A DNA stretch of 64,000 nucleotides from positions 65,074 through 129,073 of the forward strand of contig CAZRJK010000001.1 in the NCBI GenBank assembly GCA_964600615.1, read 5' to 3'. Source of the DNA: RUG11198 sp964600615. GTDB taxonomy: Bacteria; Bacillota_I; Bacilli_A; RF39; UBA660. The notes under the pieces were generated by a model. It did no database searches. It was not told where the DNA came from and was given only the letters and a program-made list of their open reading frames with translations. Below are positions 8,682-17,796 of the stretch, in pieces (the first letter of the stretch is position 1; every line of letters begins with the position of its first letter). Made by a program: the position numbers and the translations under genes.

Positions 8682-10442
8682 ATGATAAAATTATTTAAAA
8701 ATTTAACCAAAAAAGACCTTTTAATAGCTCTAATAGTAGTAGCCCTAGTAATATTTTCCGTTTTCTTAGATCTAAGATTACCAGAATACATGAGTGAAAT
8801 AACCAAACTAGTCCAAACAGAAAATAGTACCATGAAAGAAATAATAAACGCTGGCATACACATGCTAATATGTGCTGTAGGAAGTTTGTTGTGCACTATA
8901 TCAGTAGGATTTTTTACATCTCTTTTATCAGCAAATTTCTCAAAAACAGTAAGAAGAAAAATCTTTGCTAAAGTATCATCATTTGGCATAGAAGAAATAA
9001 AAAAATTCTCAACCCCAAGCTTAATTACTAGAACTACTAATGACGTAACTCAAATAGAAATGCTACTAGCAATGGGATTACAACTATTAATAAAAGCACC
9101 AGTAATGGCAGTTTGGGCCCTATTAAAAATAATAGGAAAAAGTGGACAATTAAGCCTAGTAACTGGAACTGGAGTAATAATAATTGTCTTAACCAACTTA
9201 TTCATCATAAGTGTTGTTTCTCCAAGATTTGCCATTATCCAAAAACTAACCGATAAAATTAATGGCGTAACCAGAGAAAACATAACCGGAATAAGAGTAG
9301 TACATGCCTTTAATGCCGAAACATTCGAACAAAATAGATTTAATGATGTAAATGATAACCTTACTAAAATACACCTAAAAATAACTAAAACATTTGCTCT
9401 AATGGATCCTGCTATGAACTTTGTCATGCATTTTCAACACCTAGGAATCTATCTCGTAGGAGCTTATATTATTATTAAAAGCAATATGTTAGATAAAATC
9501 AATACCTTCAGTAATATGGTAGTATTTTCAAGTTATGGAATGCAAGTAATAATCTCATTCTTAATGTTAACAATGATCTTTATGTTCTTACCAAGAGCAA
9601 GAGTATCAGCCAAACGTATTAATGAAGTATTAGATAGTAATATCTCAATTAAATCAGGAACATTTAATGGAGAAACAAAAGAACAAGGAACCATAGAATT
9701 TAAGAGTGTTAGTTTTAAATATCCTGATGCTGACGAATATTTATTAAAAAATATCAACTTTAAAGTAAAAAAAGGAGAAACAATAGCCTTTATTGGAAGT
9801 ACAGGTAGTGGTAAATCCACTTTAATAAACCTAGTACCAAGATTATATGATGCCACTGATGGAGAAGTATTAGTTGACGGAATAAATGTCAAAGAGTATG
9901 ACCAAAAAGCCTTAAATAACAAGATTGGCTATATTCCTCAAACAGCTGTAATGTTTACAGGTAGTGTCAAATATAACGTATCCTATGGTGACAACGGTAA
10001 GAAAAAGCCATCATTAGATAAAATAAAAGAAGCAATAGAAATAGCCCAAGGAAAAGACTTTATTGAAAAAATGGATAAACAATATGATTCAAATATAGCA
10101 AGAGGCGGAACCAATATCAGTGGAGGACAAAAGCAAAGATTATCAATCGCTAGAGCTATAGTAAGAGACCCAGAAATATATATCTTTGATGATTCATTTA
10201 GTGCTCTAGATTATCAAACAGATGCAAAACTTAGAAAAAAATTAAAAAAATATACCGAAGATGCCACTATCATGATAGTAGCCCAAAGAATAGGAACTAT
10301 CATGAATGCCGACCAAATAGTTGTACTAGATAAAGGTGAATGCGTAGGAATAGGAACTCATAAAGAATTATTAAAAAATTGTCAAGTATATAAAGAAATA
10401 GCCTTATCGCAATTAAGTGAGGAGGAATTAGAAAATGCCTAG
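8682..10442 (+). CDS. Heterodimeric ABC exporter, subunit 1 (membrane plus ATPase)
   Basis: 586 residues: six hydrophobic helices in about residues 1-310, then an ATPase domain from about 330. The ATPase has Walker A GSTGSGKST, signature ISGGQKQRL and Walker B IYIFDDSFSALD. The catalytic Glu after Walker B is Asp here, the degenerate-site pattern of heterodimeric exporters of the BmrCD/TM287-288 kind, so the pair should have one full and one impaired ATP site. Its stop overlaps the start of subunit 2 by 8 bases. Expected substrates are drugs, lipids or peptides; the sequence does not say which. Confidence 0.92.
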   Translation: MIKLFKNLTKKDLLIALIVVALVIFSVFLDLRLPEYMSEITKLVQTENSTMKEIINAGIHMLICAVGSLLCTISVGFFTSLLSANFSKTVRRKIFAKVSSFGIEEIKKFSTPSLITRTTNDVTQIEMLLAMGLQLLIKAPVMAVWALLKIIGKSGQLSLVTGTGVIIIVLTNLFIISVVSPRFAIIQKLTDKINGVTRENITGIRVVHAFNAETFEQNRFNDVNDNLTKIHLKITKTFALMDPAMNFVMHFQHLGIYLVGAYIIIKSNMLDKINTFSNMVVFSSYGMQVIISFLMLTMIFMFLPRARVSAKRINEVLDSNISIKSGTFNGETKEQGTIEFKSVSFKYPDADEYLLKNINFKVKKGETIAFIGSTGSGKSTLINLVPRLYDATDGEVLVDGINVKEYDQKALNNKIGYIPQTAVMFTGSVKYNVSYGDNGKKKPSLDKIKEAIEIAQGKDFIEKMDKQYDSNIARGGTNISGGQKQRLSIARAIVRDPEIYIFDDSFSALDYQTDAKLRKKLKKYTEDATIMIVAQRIGTIMNADQIVVLDKGECVGIGTHKELLKNCQVYKEIALSQLSEEELENA

Positions 10443-12513
10443 ATTTGATCAAAAACAAGAAAAAGTAAAAGACTTTAAAGGAACCCTAAAAAGACTATTC
10501 CTAAGCCTAGGTCAATGGAAATATATTCTAGTCCTAGCATCCTTACTAGCAATGACCGCAGCTATTCTCTCAACAATAGCTCCTAATAAATTATCTGATA
10601 TAACAAATATCATAAGTGATGGCATTAAACCAAATACTAAAAACATTGAATTAATATCCCAAAAAATAACAAAAAATATTATTATTAACTATAAACAAGT
10701 AGATATAACTAATGAAGAAAGTATTAAAAAATTAATTATTGAATTTAATAATCTAGATACAAACAAAAAACAAGAAATATTAAAACCAATAGTAATAAAA
10801 AATAAAATTATAAGTCCTGAAGATCAAATATCATTCTTAAATATAATAAGTACCATAGATAAAGATAATCCAGAAGACTTATTCTTAAAATTTGAAAAAA
10901 TACCTAAATCACTAAAAGAATTAATAGAACCAAAAATAAATACTAAGAAATTAAATAAAGAAGCTATAACATTAGGAATTATCTATTTATTAAATGCCAT
11001 ATTTGGTTATATAGAAGGAATACTAATGGCATATGTAGGAATAGGCTATTCCAAAAAATTAAGAAATGAAATAAGCACTAAAATAAATAAATTACCTCTA
11101 AGATATTTTGATACCCATGAAACAGGAGATATCTTATCAAGAGTAACCAATGATGTAGATACCATAGGAATAAATATGAGTGATAACATAACCTCACTAA
11201 TAACTAATATTACCTTATTCCTAGGTTCTATCGTAATGATGTTTGTAACTAACTATATTATGGCCTTAACAGCTATAGCAGCTAGTTTCTTAGGATTTAT
11301 CTTCTCATTTATATTATTAAAGAAATCACAAAAATACTTCGTTCAAAGACAAAAAGAATTAGGAAAATTAAATGGACACATCGAAGAAATATATTCTGGT
11401 CATAATATTGTAAAAGCCTATAATGGAGAAGAGATAGCCCTAAAAGAATTCGATGAAATAAACAATAAATTATATAATTGCAATAGAAAAAGTCAATTCC
11501 TATCAGGAATAATGCAACCAATCATGCACTTCGTAGGTAATTTTGGTTATGTAGCAGTATGTGTCGTAGGAGCTTTACTAGTAATGAATAACAAAACATC
11601 ATTTGGAACCATCGTAGCTTTCATGATTTATGTAAGACTATTTACAAACCCATTATCTAGAATAGCCCAAGCTATGACCACTATGCAATCAGTAGCAGCA
11701 GCTTCTGAAAGAGTATATGAATTCATGGATGAACAAGAATTACCAGATGAATCTAACCTAAAAGAAAAAATAACCACGGAAGAAGCTAAAGGTAATATAG
11801 AATTCAAAAATGTAAAATTTGGTTATACCAAAGATAAAACAATCATTAAAAACTTTAGTGCAAAAATAAAATCTGGAGAAAAAATAGCCATAGTAGGACC
11901 TACCGGAGCAGGTAAAACAACCATGGTAAATCTCCTTATGAAATTCTACGACATAAACGAAGGAGATATCCTAATCGATGGTAAATCAATCAAAGAATTA
12001 AAAAGAGAAAACATTCATAAGCTATTTGTAATGGTCTTACAAGATACTTGGTTATTTGAAGGAACAGTAAAAGAAAACATAAAATTTAACAAAACCAACG
12101 TAACAGATAAAGAAATATGGAATTACTGCAAAATAGTAGGAGTAGACCACTTTATTAAAACCCTACCAGGAGGATTAAATTCAGAAATACAAGATAACGA
12201 ATCCATATCCTCAGGACAAAAACAATTATTAACTATAACTAGAGGTATGGTAGAAGATGCTCCCTTCTTAATACTAGATGAAGCAACATCTAACGTTGAT
12301 ACTAGAACTGAAGAATTAGTCCAAAAAGCTATGGACAAATTAATGGAAGGAAAAACCTCATTCATAATAGCCCATAGATTATCCACTATTAAAAATGCAG
12401 ATTTAATCTTAGTAATGAACGAAGGAAATATCATAGAACAAGGAACTCATGATGAATTAATAAAGAAAAAAGGCTTCTATGCTAATCTATATAATTCCCA
12501 ATTCCAAAAATAG
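10435..12513 (+). CDS. Heterodimeric ABC exporter, subunit 2, with a large loop after the first helix
   Basis: 692 residues, about 100 more than usual. The excess is a charged, Lys/Asn/Ile-rich stretch at about residues 55-180 between the first and second membrane helices, predicted outside the membrane. The ATPase domain has Walker A GPTGAGKTT, signature ISSGQKQLL and a canonical Walker B FLILDEATSNVD with the catalytic Glu, which complements the degenerate subunit 1. The genes overlap by 8 bases and share the promoter at 8627. The operon ends at the terminator at 12512. The inserted loop could bind substrate or a partner, but this is inference. Confidence 0.92.
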   Translation: MPRFDQKQEKVKDFKGTLKRLFLSLGQWKYILVLASLLAMTAAILSTIAPNKLSDITNIISDGIKPNTKNIELISQKITKNIIINYKQVDITNEESIKKLIIEFNNLDTNKKQEILKPIVIKNKIISPEDQISFLNIISTIDKDNPEDLFLKFEKIPKSLKELIEPKINTKKLNKEAITLGIIYLLNAIFGYIEGILMAYVGIGYSKKLRNEISTKINKLPLRYFDTHETGDILSRVTNDVDTIGINMSDNITSLITNITLFLGSIVMMFVTNYIMALTAIAASFLGFIFSFILLKKSQKYFVQRQKELGKLNGHIEEIYSGHNIVKAYNGEEIALKEFDEINNKLYNCNRKSQFLSGIMQPIMHFVGNFGYVAVCVVGALLVMNNKTSFGTIVAFMIYVRLFTNPLSRIAQAMTTMQSVAAASERVYEFMDEQELPDESNLKEKITTEEAKGNIEFKNVKFGYTKDKTIIKNFSAKIKSGEKIAIVGPTGAGKTTMVNLLMKFYDINEGDILIDGKSIKELKRENIHKLFVMVLQDTWLFEGTVKENIKFNKTNVTDKEIWNYCKIVGVDHFIKTLPGGLNSEIQDNESISSGQKQLLTITRGMVEDAPFLILDEATSNVDTRTEELVQKAMDKLMEGKTSFIIAHRLSTIKNADLILVMNEGNIIEQGTHDELIKKKGFYANLYNSQFQK

Positions 12514-12541
12514 AGATTTACTTAACCATAAATCTCTTTTT
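12512..12541 (+). terminator. Rho-independent terminator
   Basis: 9-bp stem (12512-12520 and 12529-12537), 8-base loop and T run, at the stop codon of the exporter operon. Confidence 0.75.
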
Positions 12542-12568
12542 ATGTTATAATAATATAGTAGGTGAAAC

Positions 12569-13198
12569 ATGAATAAGAAAACATATTATGCAATATCAAT
12601 AATAGTCGTTTTATTAATAATAGCAATTACCATTATAACCACTAAAATAGTAATAAAAAGAGAATTATTAATTGATACCCTAGCATATGATTTTATAGTC
12701 CTAAAATTAAGAAATGATACTCTAACACCCATAATGAAAATCATAACAGAATTAAGTAATACTAGAACTATCATAATAATAGCAATAATATTAACAATAG
12801 TAGTATCATTATGGAAAAATATCAAGATAGCCTCACTAATACCTATAAACTTAGGAATAATAGCTATTATAAACCAAATCTTAAAACACATATTCCAAAG
12901 ACCAAGACCAATAGGATTTAGATTAATAGATATAGGAGGATTTAGTTTTCCAAGTGGTCACGCCATGGGAAGCACAGCTTTTTATGGCTTATTAATTTAT
13001 TTATCTTATAAACTTATAAAAAATAAAACTATTAGAATAATATCTATTATAATAAATACTCTAATAATAATTGGAATAGGAATAAGTAGAATCTATTTAG
13101 GAGTACACTATTGCAGTGATGTAATAGTAGGAATTAGCCTATCATTCATGTATTTAATAATATTTATAAGAATAATAGAAAAAAAGAAAATAATTTAA
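12569..13198 (+). CDS. PAP2-family membrane phosphatase
   Basis: 209 residues with about six hydrophobic helices. The three-part acid phosphatase signature is present: KHIFQRPRP, then SFPSGHAMGS, then SRIYLGVHYCSDV. These supply the Lys/Arg and the two His that bind and attack the phosphate. Family members dephosphorylate lipid phosphates such as undecaprenyl pyrophosphate or phosphatidate at the outer membrane face. Here the substrate is unknown, and carrier-lipid recycling for the cell wall is the usual guess. TATAAT at 12546-12551 precedes AGGTGAAAC and the ATG. Confidence 0.88.
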   Translation: MNKKTYYAISIIVVLLIIAITIITTKIVIKRELLIDTLAYDFIVLKLRNDTLTPIMKIITELSNTRTIIIIAIILTIVVSLWKNIKIASLIPINLGIIAIINQILKHIFQRPRPIGFRLIDIGGFSFPSGHAMGSTAFYGLLIYLSYKLIKNKTIRIISIIINTLIIIGIGISRIYLGVHYCSDVIVGISLSFMYLIIFIRIIEKKKII

Positions 13199-13246
13199 TA
13201 TTTATTTAATAAACAAAAAATACAATAAGAAAAGAAGGAGAAGTAA

Positions 13247-14422
13247 ATGAAAATAAAAGGAAAAAAAATTCATAATAAAACAGTAAACATCTTAGAAGAA
13301 TTACCACAAGAAAAAAAGAAAACTGATAACGTAAATATAGGAACTATTATTATCGTAATAGTATTACTATCACTAGTAAGTGGCCTATTAGGAGCTACAC
13401 TAGTTTTAAAAAGCATAGGGGAAGGAGCTACCACTAATAATGGCGTAACAACAAGTACTTTGGCACTTAATGAACCTAATTCTATTTCTACAGCCGTAAG
13501 TAAAATATACGATGCTGTAGTCGTAGTTGAAGCCTATCAAAAAGAAAAACTAGCTTCAACAGGAACAGGTTTTGTTTATAAAAAAAATAACGGTAAAGCT
13601 TATATTATGACTAATAATCATGTCGTAGCAAACAGTGATAAAGTAAAAGTATTATTTACTAGTGGTGAAGAAGTAGAAACAACCCTAGTAGGAACAGATG
13701 TTTATTCTGATATAGCAGTATTAACTGTAAAAGACACTGATAAAATAGTATCATCAACATTAGGAAATAGTTCAAAATCAAAAGTAGGAGATACAGTATT
13801 CACTGTAGGATCTCCAGAAGGATCAGATTATGCTGGAACAGTAACCAAAGGAATATTATCAGGAAAAGATAGATTAGTAGCCGTAGCCCTATCTAATACA
13901 CAAACATCAGATTATTACATGAACGTATTACAAACAGATGCTGCTATCAATCCAGGAAATAGCGGTGGACCTATTTGTAACATAAATGGAGAAGTAATAG
14001 GCATAACTAATATGAAATTAGTAGATAACTCAGTAGAAGGAATGGGCTTTGCTATTCCAATTGAAGATGCTATTGAATATGCCAAAACAATAGAAGAAAC
14101 AGGAAAAGTAGCAAGACCATACATAGGAATAAGTATGTTAGATATAACTAATGGATACTACTTATGGCAAGCAGGAATATTACTTCCAGATAATGTAAAA
14201 GAAGGAGTAGCTGTCTATAAAGTAGAAGCTAACTCACCAGCATCATCTGCAGGATTACAAAAAGGAGATATCATAACAAAAATAGATAATAATAAAACAA
14301 GTTCTATAGCAAAATTTAGATATGAATTATATAAACATAAACCAAATGAAGAAATAACCATTACATATATAAGAAATAATAAAGAAGAACAAGTAAAAGT
14401 AAAATTACAAGAAAATAAATAA
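13247..14422 (+). CDS. HtrA/DegP-like membrane-anchored serine protease with one PDZ domain
   Basis: 391 residues: short basic N-terminus, one membrane helix (about 27-50), linker, trypsin-like domain, PDZ domain (about 290-385). The catalytic triad is visible as His in TNNHVVAN (about 125), Asp in YSDIAVL (about 157) and Ser in NPGNSGGP (about 239). The PDZ domain contains SPASSAGLQKGDIITKI. These proteases degrade or refold damaged exported proteins at the outer face of the membrane. AAGGAG precedes the ATG. It ends at a clear terminator, so it is probably monocistronic. Confidence 0.93.
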   Translation: MKIKGKKIHNKTVNILEELPQEKKKTDNVNIGTIIIVIVLLSLVSGLLGATLVLKSIGEGATTNNGVTTSTLALNEPNSISTAVSKIYDAVVVVEAYQKEKLASTGTGFVYKKNNGKAYIMTNNHVVANSDKVKVLFTSGEEVETTLVGTDVYSDIAVLTVKDTDKIVSSTLGNSSKSKVGDTVFTVGSPEGSDYAGTVTKGILSGKDRLVAVALSNTQTSDYYMNVLQTDAAINPGNSGGPICNINGEVIGITNMKLVDNSVEGMGFAIPIEDAIEYAKTIEETGKVARPYIGISMLDITNGYYLWQAGILLPDNVKEGVAVYKVEANSPASSAGLQKGDIITKIDNNKTSSIAKFRYELYKHKPNEEITITYIRNNKEEQVKVKLQENK

Positions 14423-14445
14423 GCATAAAAAATGCTTATTTTTTT
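14417..14445 (+). terminator. Rho-independent terminator
   Basis: 10-bp stem (14417-14426 and 14432-14441), loop of A residues, T run, at the stop of the HtrA-like gene. Confidence 0.8.
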
Positions 14446-14517
14446 CTTAAAAAATATTGAAAAAAACACCCACATAATGTATCATATAATAGTAAGATAG
14501 AAAAAGGAGAAGTAAAA

Positions 14518-15438
14518 ATGGGAAAAAATAATAATGAAAAAGAAATAGAAGTCGTTAAAACAAGTAGTGACAACAAAATAATAATAATATTATTACTACT
14601 AATAATTATAATTATGTTTGTATTTATACTATTATTAGTAACTAATAGAGTAATTATGCCTATAAACACTCAACCAACAAATGACAATCCAATAAGTAAC
14701 AATGAAGAACAATATCAAAATACTGATAATAATACTAACAAACCAGAAAACATCTATAAAATAGAATATAAAGAAGAAACAAAAGAATTTAAAAATAGTT
14801 CTGGTAAAGTAATAATCAAAAATAAAAGAAACTATCCAATTATTACTAACGAAGCTAATCCTAATGCAGCTTCTAACATAGCAAAGACATTAAAAGATAT
14901 TTCTGATACTGCATGGAACTCTTTAAATACAGGAGATCAAGTAACAGATAAAAACTTTATCGAGAATTATCCTTATGAAGTAGGAGTAACTTACACATAT
15001 ACGACTGAACAATCAAACATTAAATACCTAAGCTTTAAAGATATGACATCAGGTGGTATGGGTGGTGTAAGTTGGGCAAATACTAATGGTTATAATTTTG
15101 ATTTTGAAACTGGAAAACTATTAGAAGTAAATGATATTATGGATTATAATTCTCATAAAGATGAATTATATGAATATATAACTTCAGAAATTGAAAAAGA
15201 ACATAATCCAGAAACATTATGGAATGATAATGTTTCTGGTTACTGGAAAGATACAGTAAAAAAAGAAATGTTTAAAACAAATACTTGGTTATTTACTAGT
15301 TCTGGAATAAAAGTATACTTTAGTAAATATTCTCTTGGACCAGGATCTACCGGAGTAGTAGAAGTAGAAATACCTACATCAAAAATAAATAATTATCTAT
15401 ATGATAAATATAAATATCAAAAAAGTACTACTCAGTAG
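14518..15438 (+). CDS. Membrane-anchored DUF3298/RsiV-like protein
   Basis: 306 residues: charged N-terminus, one membrane helix (about 21-42), Asn/Thr-rich linker, then an extracellular domain. The C-terminal part holds GGMGGVSWANTNGYNFDFETG, KLLEVNDIMD and KVYFSKYSLGPGSTGVVEVE. This is the pattern of DUF3298, the C-terminal domain of the lysozyme-sensing anti-sigma factor RsiV and of secreted orphans. No sigma-factor gene is adjacent, so it is better read as an extracellular protein of unknown ligand. It converges on the DUF1003 gene and shares a terminator with it. Confidence 0.7.
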   Translation: MGKNNNEKEIEVVKTSSDNKIIIILLLLIIIIMFVFILLLVTNRVIMPINTQPTNDNPISNNEEQYQNTDNNTNKPENIYKIEYKEETKEFKNSSGKVIIKNKRNYPIITNEANPNAASNIAKTLKDISDTAWNSLNTGDQVTDKNFIENYPYEVGVTYTYTTEQSNIKYLSFKDMTSGGMGGVSWANTNGYNFDFETGKLLEVNDIMDYNSHKDELYEYITSEIEKEHNPETLWNDNVSGYWKDTVKKEMFKTNTWLFTSSGIKVYFSKYSLGPGSTGVVEVEIPTSKINNYLYDKYKYQKSTTQ

Positions 15439-15447
15439 TACTTTTTT
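15419..15447. terminator. Bidirectional terminator
   Basis: Near-perfect palindrome with A and T runs on both sides (stem arms about 15421-15431 and 15435-15445). It lies at the shared 3' end of the converging genes at 14518 and 15428. Confidence 0.8.
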
Positions 15448-16012
15448 CTTCTTCAACAACTCTCTCTTGAACAGCAACCTCTATAGTATTTTCTAAATCC
15501 TCATCTATATCTATATCATTCTTATCAATATACTCTAATATTCTATTCTGTTTTCTTAATATCTCTTCCATCTTATCATATAACTTCTCTAAAATAAGTT
15601 CACTCTTAATATTAGTCTTAAAATCATTAGTACTCTTTAATCTCTCTCTCTTAGCCTCTCTGTTTTGACTCATCATAATAATAGGAGCCTGTATAGCAGC
15701 TAAACAAGATAAAACCAAATTAAGTAAAATAAATGGATAAGGATCAACATCATCAACTATTTTAACATTAATAAACATCCAAGCAAACAAGAAGAATAAA
15801 AATCCCAAAATAAATCCCCAAGAACCAGCAATTCTTGCAATATCATCAGCAAGCTTCTCACCAAAAGTTCTTTCTTCATCCTTATCAACATTAATTGCAA
15901 TAGGTTCATCAACTAACATCTCTAATAAATCATCATAATTTTCCTTAGCATCAATACTACCTTGATTTAAAATAATTTTAATTAATTTCTCTTTATTTCT
16001 TTTCTTACTCAT
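15428..16012 (-). CDS. DUF1003 membrane protein
   Basis: 194 residues from the Met ending at 16012 (MSKKRNKEK), preceded by GGTGATAGT; a longer frame starting at 16063 lacks a ribosome site. Two membrane helices (about residues 75-95 and 105-125) with the hallmark AGSWGFILGF...FAWMFIN, PYPFILLNLVLSCLAAIQAP and MMSQNREAKRER identify DUF1003. A long acidic helical C-terminus follows. The family is widespread and uncharacterised. Confidence 0.85.
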   Translation of the reverse strand: MSKKRNKEKLIKIILNQGSIDAKENYDDLLEMLVDEPIAINVDKDEERTFGEKLADDIARIAGSWGFILGFLFFLFAWMFINVKIVDDVDPYPFILLNLVLSCLAAIQAPIIMMSQNREAKRERLKSTNDFKTNIKSELILEKLYDKMEEILRKQNRILEYIDKNDIDIDEDLENTIEVAVQERVVEEEKSTTE

Positions 16013-16107
16013 ACTATCACCATAATAATTATACAAGCATATTAAAATTATTTCAATAAACATTTACATTTTATTTAATTTATTATATCCTATATGTAGG
16101 TGATAAT

Positions 16108-17625
16108 ATGTATTTATCTAAATCAAAATATTGTAAAGCCTACCAATGCAATAAAATGTTATGGCTAGATACCAATATGCCAGAAGTAGGAGAAGAAATA
16201 AATAATGATTCAGTACTAGATAATGGTACCAAAGTAGGAGAATTAGCTAGAAAACTATTTGGAGAAGATATAAATATTGAATTTAATACCAATTTAAACA
16301 AAATGATAGAAGACACAAAAGAAGTAATAAATAATAACCAAAAATGTAATATTACCGAAGCCTCATTTAATTATAACAATAACTTCTGTAGTGTTGATAT
16401 CTTAAAAAAAGACAATGACACATATGAAATATATGAAGTAAAAAGCTCTACTGCAGTAGATGATATCTATAAAGTAGATGCTTCATATCAATACTATGTA
16501 TTAACTAAATTAGGATATAAAGTAACTAAAGTATGTATAGTATATCTAAATAACAAATATATAAGAAAAGGAGAAATAGAATTAAATAAACTATTTAACA
16601 TAGAAGATATAACGACAATAGCGATAAACAATCTAGATACAATAGACAATAAAATAAAAGAAATAAACACTTATATGGAACAAAAAAATATACCCAAAGA
16701 TGATATAGGTAATCAATGCAAAAAACCATATGAATGTCCATATTTTAACTATTGTACCAGAAATCTAGATAAACCAAATATCTTTGATATAAGTGGTATG
16801 CACTTTACTAAAAAAATAAAATATTATTATCAAGGAATAACATCTTTAAAAGATTTATCTAAAGAAAAATTAAATCCTAAATATTTAGAACAAATAGATT
16901 ATGAAATAAATAATAAAGAAGACAAAATAGAAAAAGAAAAAATAAAAGAATTCCTAGATACCTTATCTTATCCTCTATATTTCTTAGACTTTGAAACATT
17001 TCAACAACCAATACCCCTATATGATAACATAAGTCCTTATGAACAAATACCTTTCCAGTATTCATTACACTATATAGAAGATAATATCCTAAAACATAAA
17101 GAATTCTTAGCAGAACCTAATATAGATCCAAGAAGATCTTTAGCAGAATCTCTAGTAAAAGATATACCAGAGAATGTAACAACACTAGCTTATAATATGT
17201 CCTTTGAAAAAGGAGTAATAGAAAAACTAGCTAAATTATATCCTGATCTATCTAAACACCTAATGAATATTCATAAAAATATTAAAGATTTAGAAACCCC
17301 ATTTGCTAAAAGACAATACTATACAAAACAAATGAAGGGAAGAAGCACTATAAAATTAGTCTTACCAGCACTATTTCCTGGTGACCCATCTCTAGACTAC
17401 CATAATCTAGAAGGAGTCCATAACGGAAGTGAAGCTATGAATACCTTTGCTAACCTAGGTAACCTATCTAAAGAAGAACAACAAATAGTAAGAAATAACT
17501 TATTAAAATATTGTGAATTAGATACCTATGCTATGGTAAAAATATGGGATAAACTAAATAGTATAGTAAATGAAAGAAGTGAATTATATGGAAGTCCAAA
17601 TAGATATCGAAAGCTTAAGAAATGA
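16108..17625 (+). CDS. DUF2779 protein with a nuclease-like N-terminus
   Basis: 505 residues. It opens MYLSKSKYCKAYQCNKMLWL, the standard N-terminus of DUF2779 proteins. About residues 90-135 include EIYEVKSSTAV, which reads as the E-x-K part of a PD-(D/E)XK core. Cysteines (CKKPYECPYFNYC, about 205-217) may bind an iron-sulfur cluster, as in Cas4/AddB-like nucleases. The C-terminal half begins with YFLDFETF, a DEDD exonuclease-like motif. A nuclease function is therefore likely but unproven. No CRISPR or recombination genes flank it. It overlaps the next small gene. Confidence 0.8.
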   Translation: MYLSKSKYCKAYQCNKMLWLDTNMPEVGEEINNDSVLDNGTKVGELARKLFGEDINIEFNTNLNKMIEDTKEVINNNQKCNITEASFNYNNNFCSVDILKKDNDTYEIYEVKSSTAVDDIYKVDASYQYYVLTKLGYKVTKVCIVYLNNKYIRKGEIELNKLFNIEDITTIAINNLDTIDNKIKEINTYMEQKNIPKDDIGNQCKKPYECPYFNYCTRNLDKPNIFDISGMHFTKKIKYYYQGITSLKDLSKEKLNPKYLEQIDYEINNKEDKIEKEKIKEFLDTLSYPLYFLDFETFQQPIPLYDNISPYEQIPFQYSLHYIEDNILKHKEFLAEPNIDPRRSLAESLVKDIPENVTTLAYNMSFEKGVIEKLAKLYPDLSKHLMNIHKNIKDLETPFAKRQYYTKQMKGRSTIKLVLPALFPGDPSLDYHNLEGVHNGSEAMNTFANLGNLSKEEQQIVRNNLLKYCELDTYAMVKIWDKLNSIVNERSELYGSPNRYRKLKK

Positions 17626-17794
17626 TTTAAAAAATGAATCCTTAGGAGCCTTCTATGGAGGAGGCTTTGGAGGAGCATTAATAGAATCATTCCAAATAGA
17701 TAAAGCATCCCCAGAAGAATTAATAAGAATAGCTAATAAAATGCATATAAATATAGAAGATTATATAATATATCCCAATCAAAGGAGAAGATAA
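17588..17794 (+). CDS. Small hypothetical protein
   Basis: 68 residues from the ATG at 17588, starting inside the 3' end of the DUF2779 gene in another frame; an ATG at 17570 would add six residues. The Gly-rich run GAFYGGGFGGALIESFQ followed by a helix (PEELIRIANKMHI) is the main feature. It is followed after 2 bases by a membrane protein gene, so it is probably part of that transcript. No family recognised. Confidence 0.55.
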   Translation: MEVQIDIESLRNDLKNESLGAFYGGGFGGALIESFQIDKASPEELIRIANKMHINIEDYIIYPNQRRR

Positions 17795-17796
17795 AT

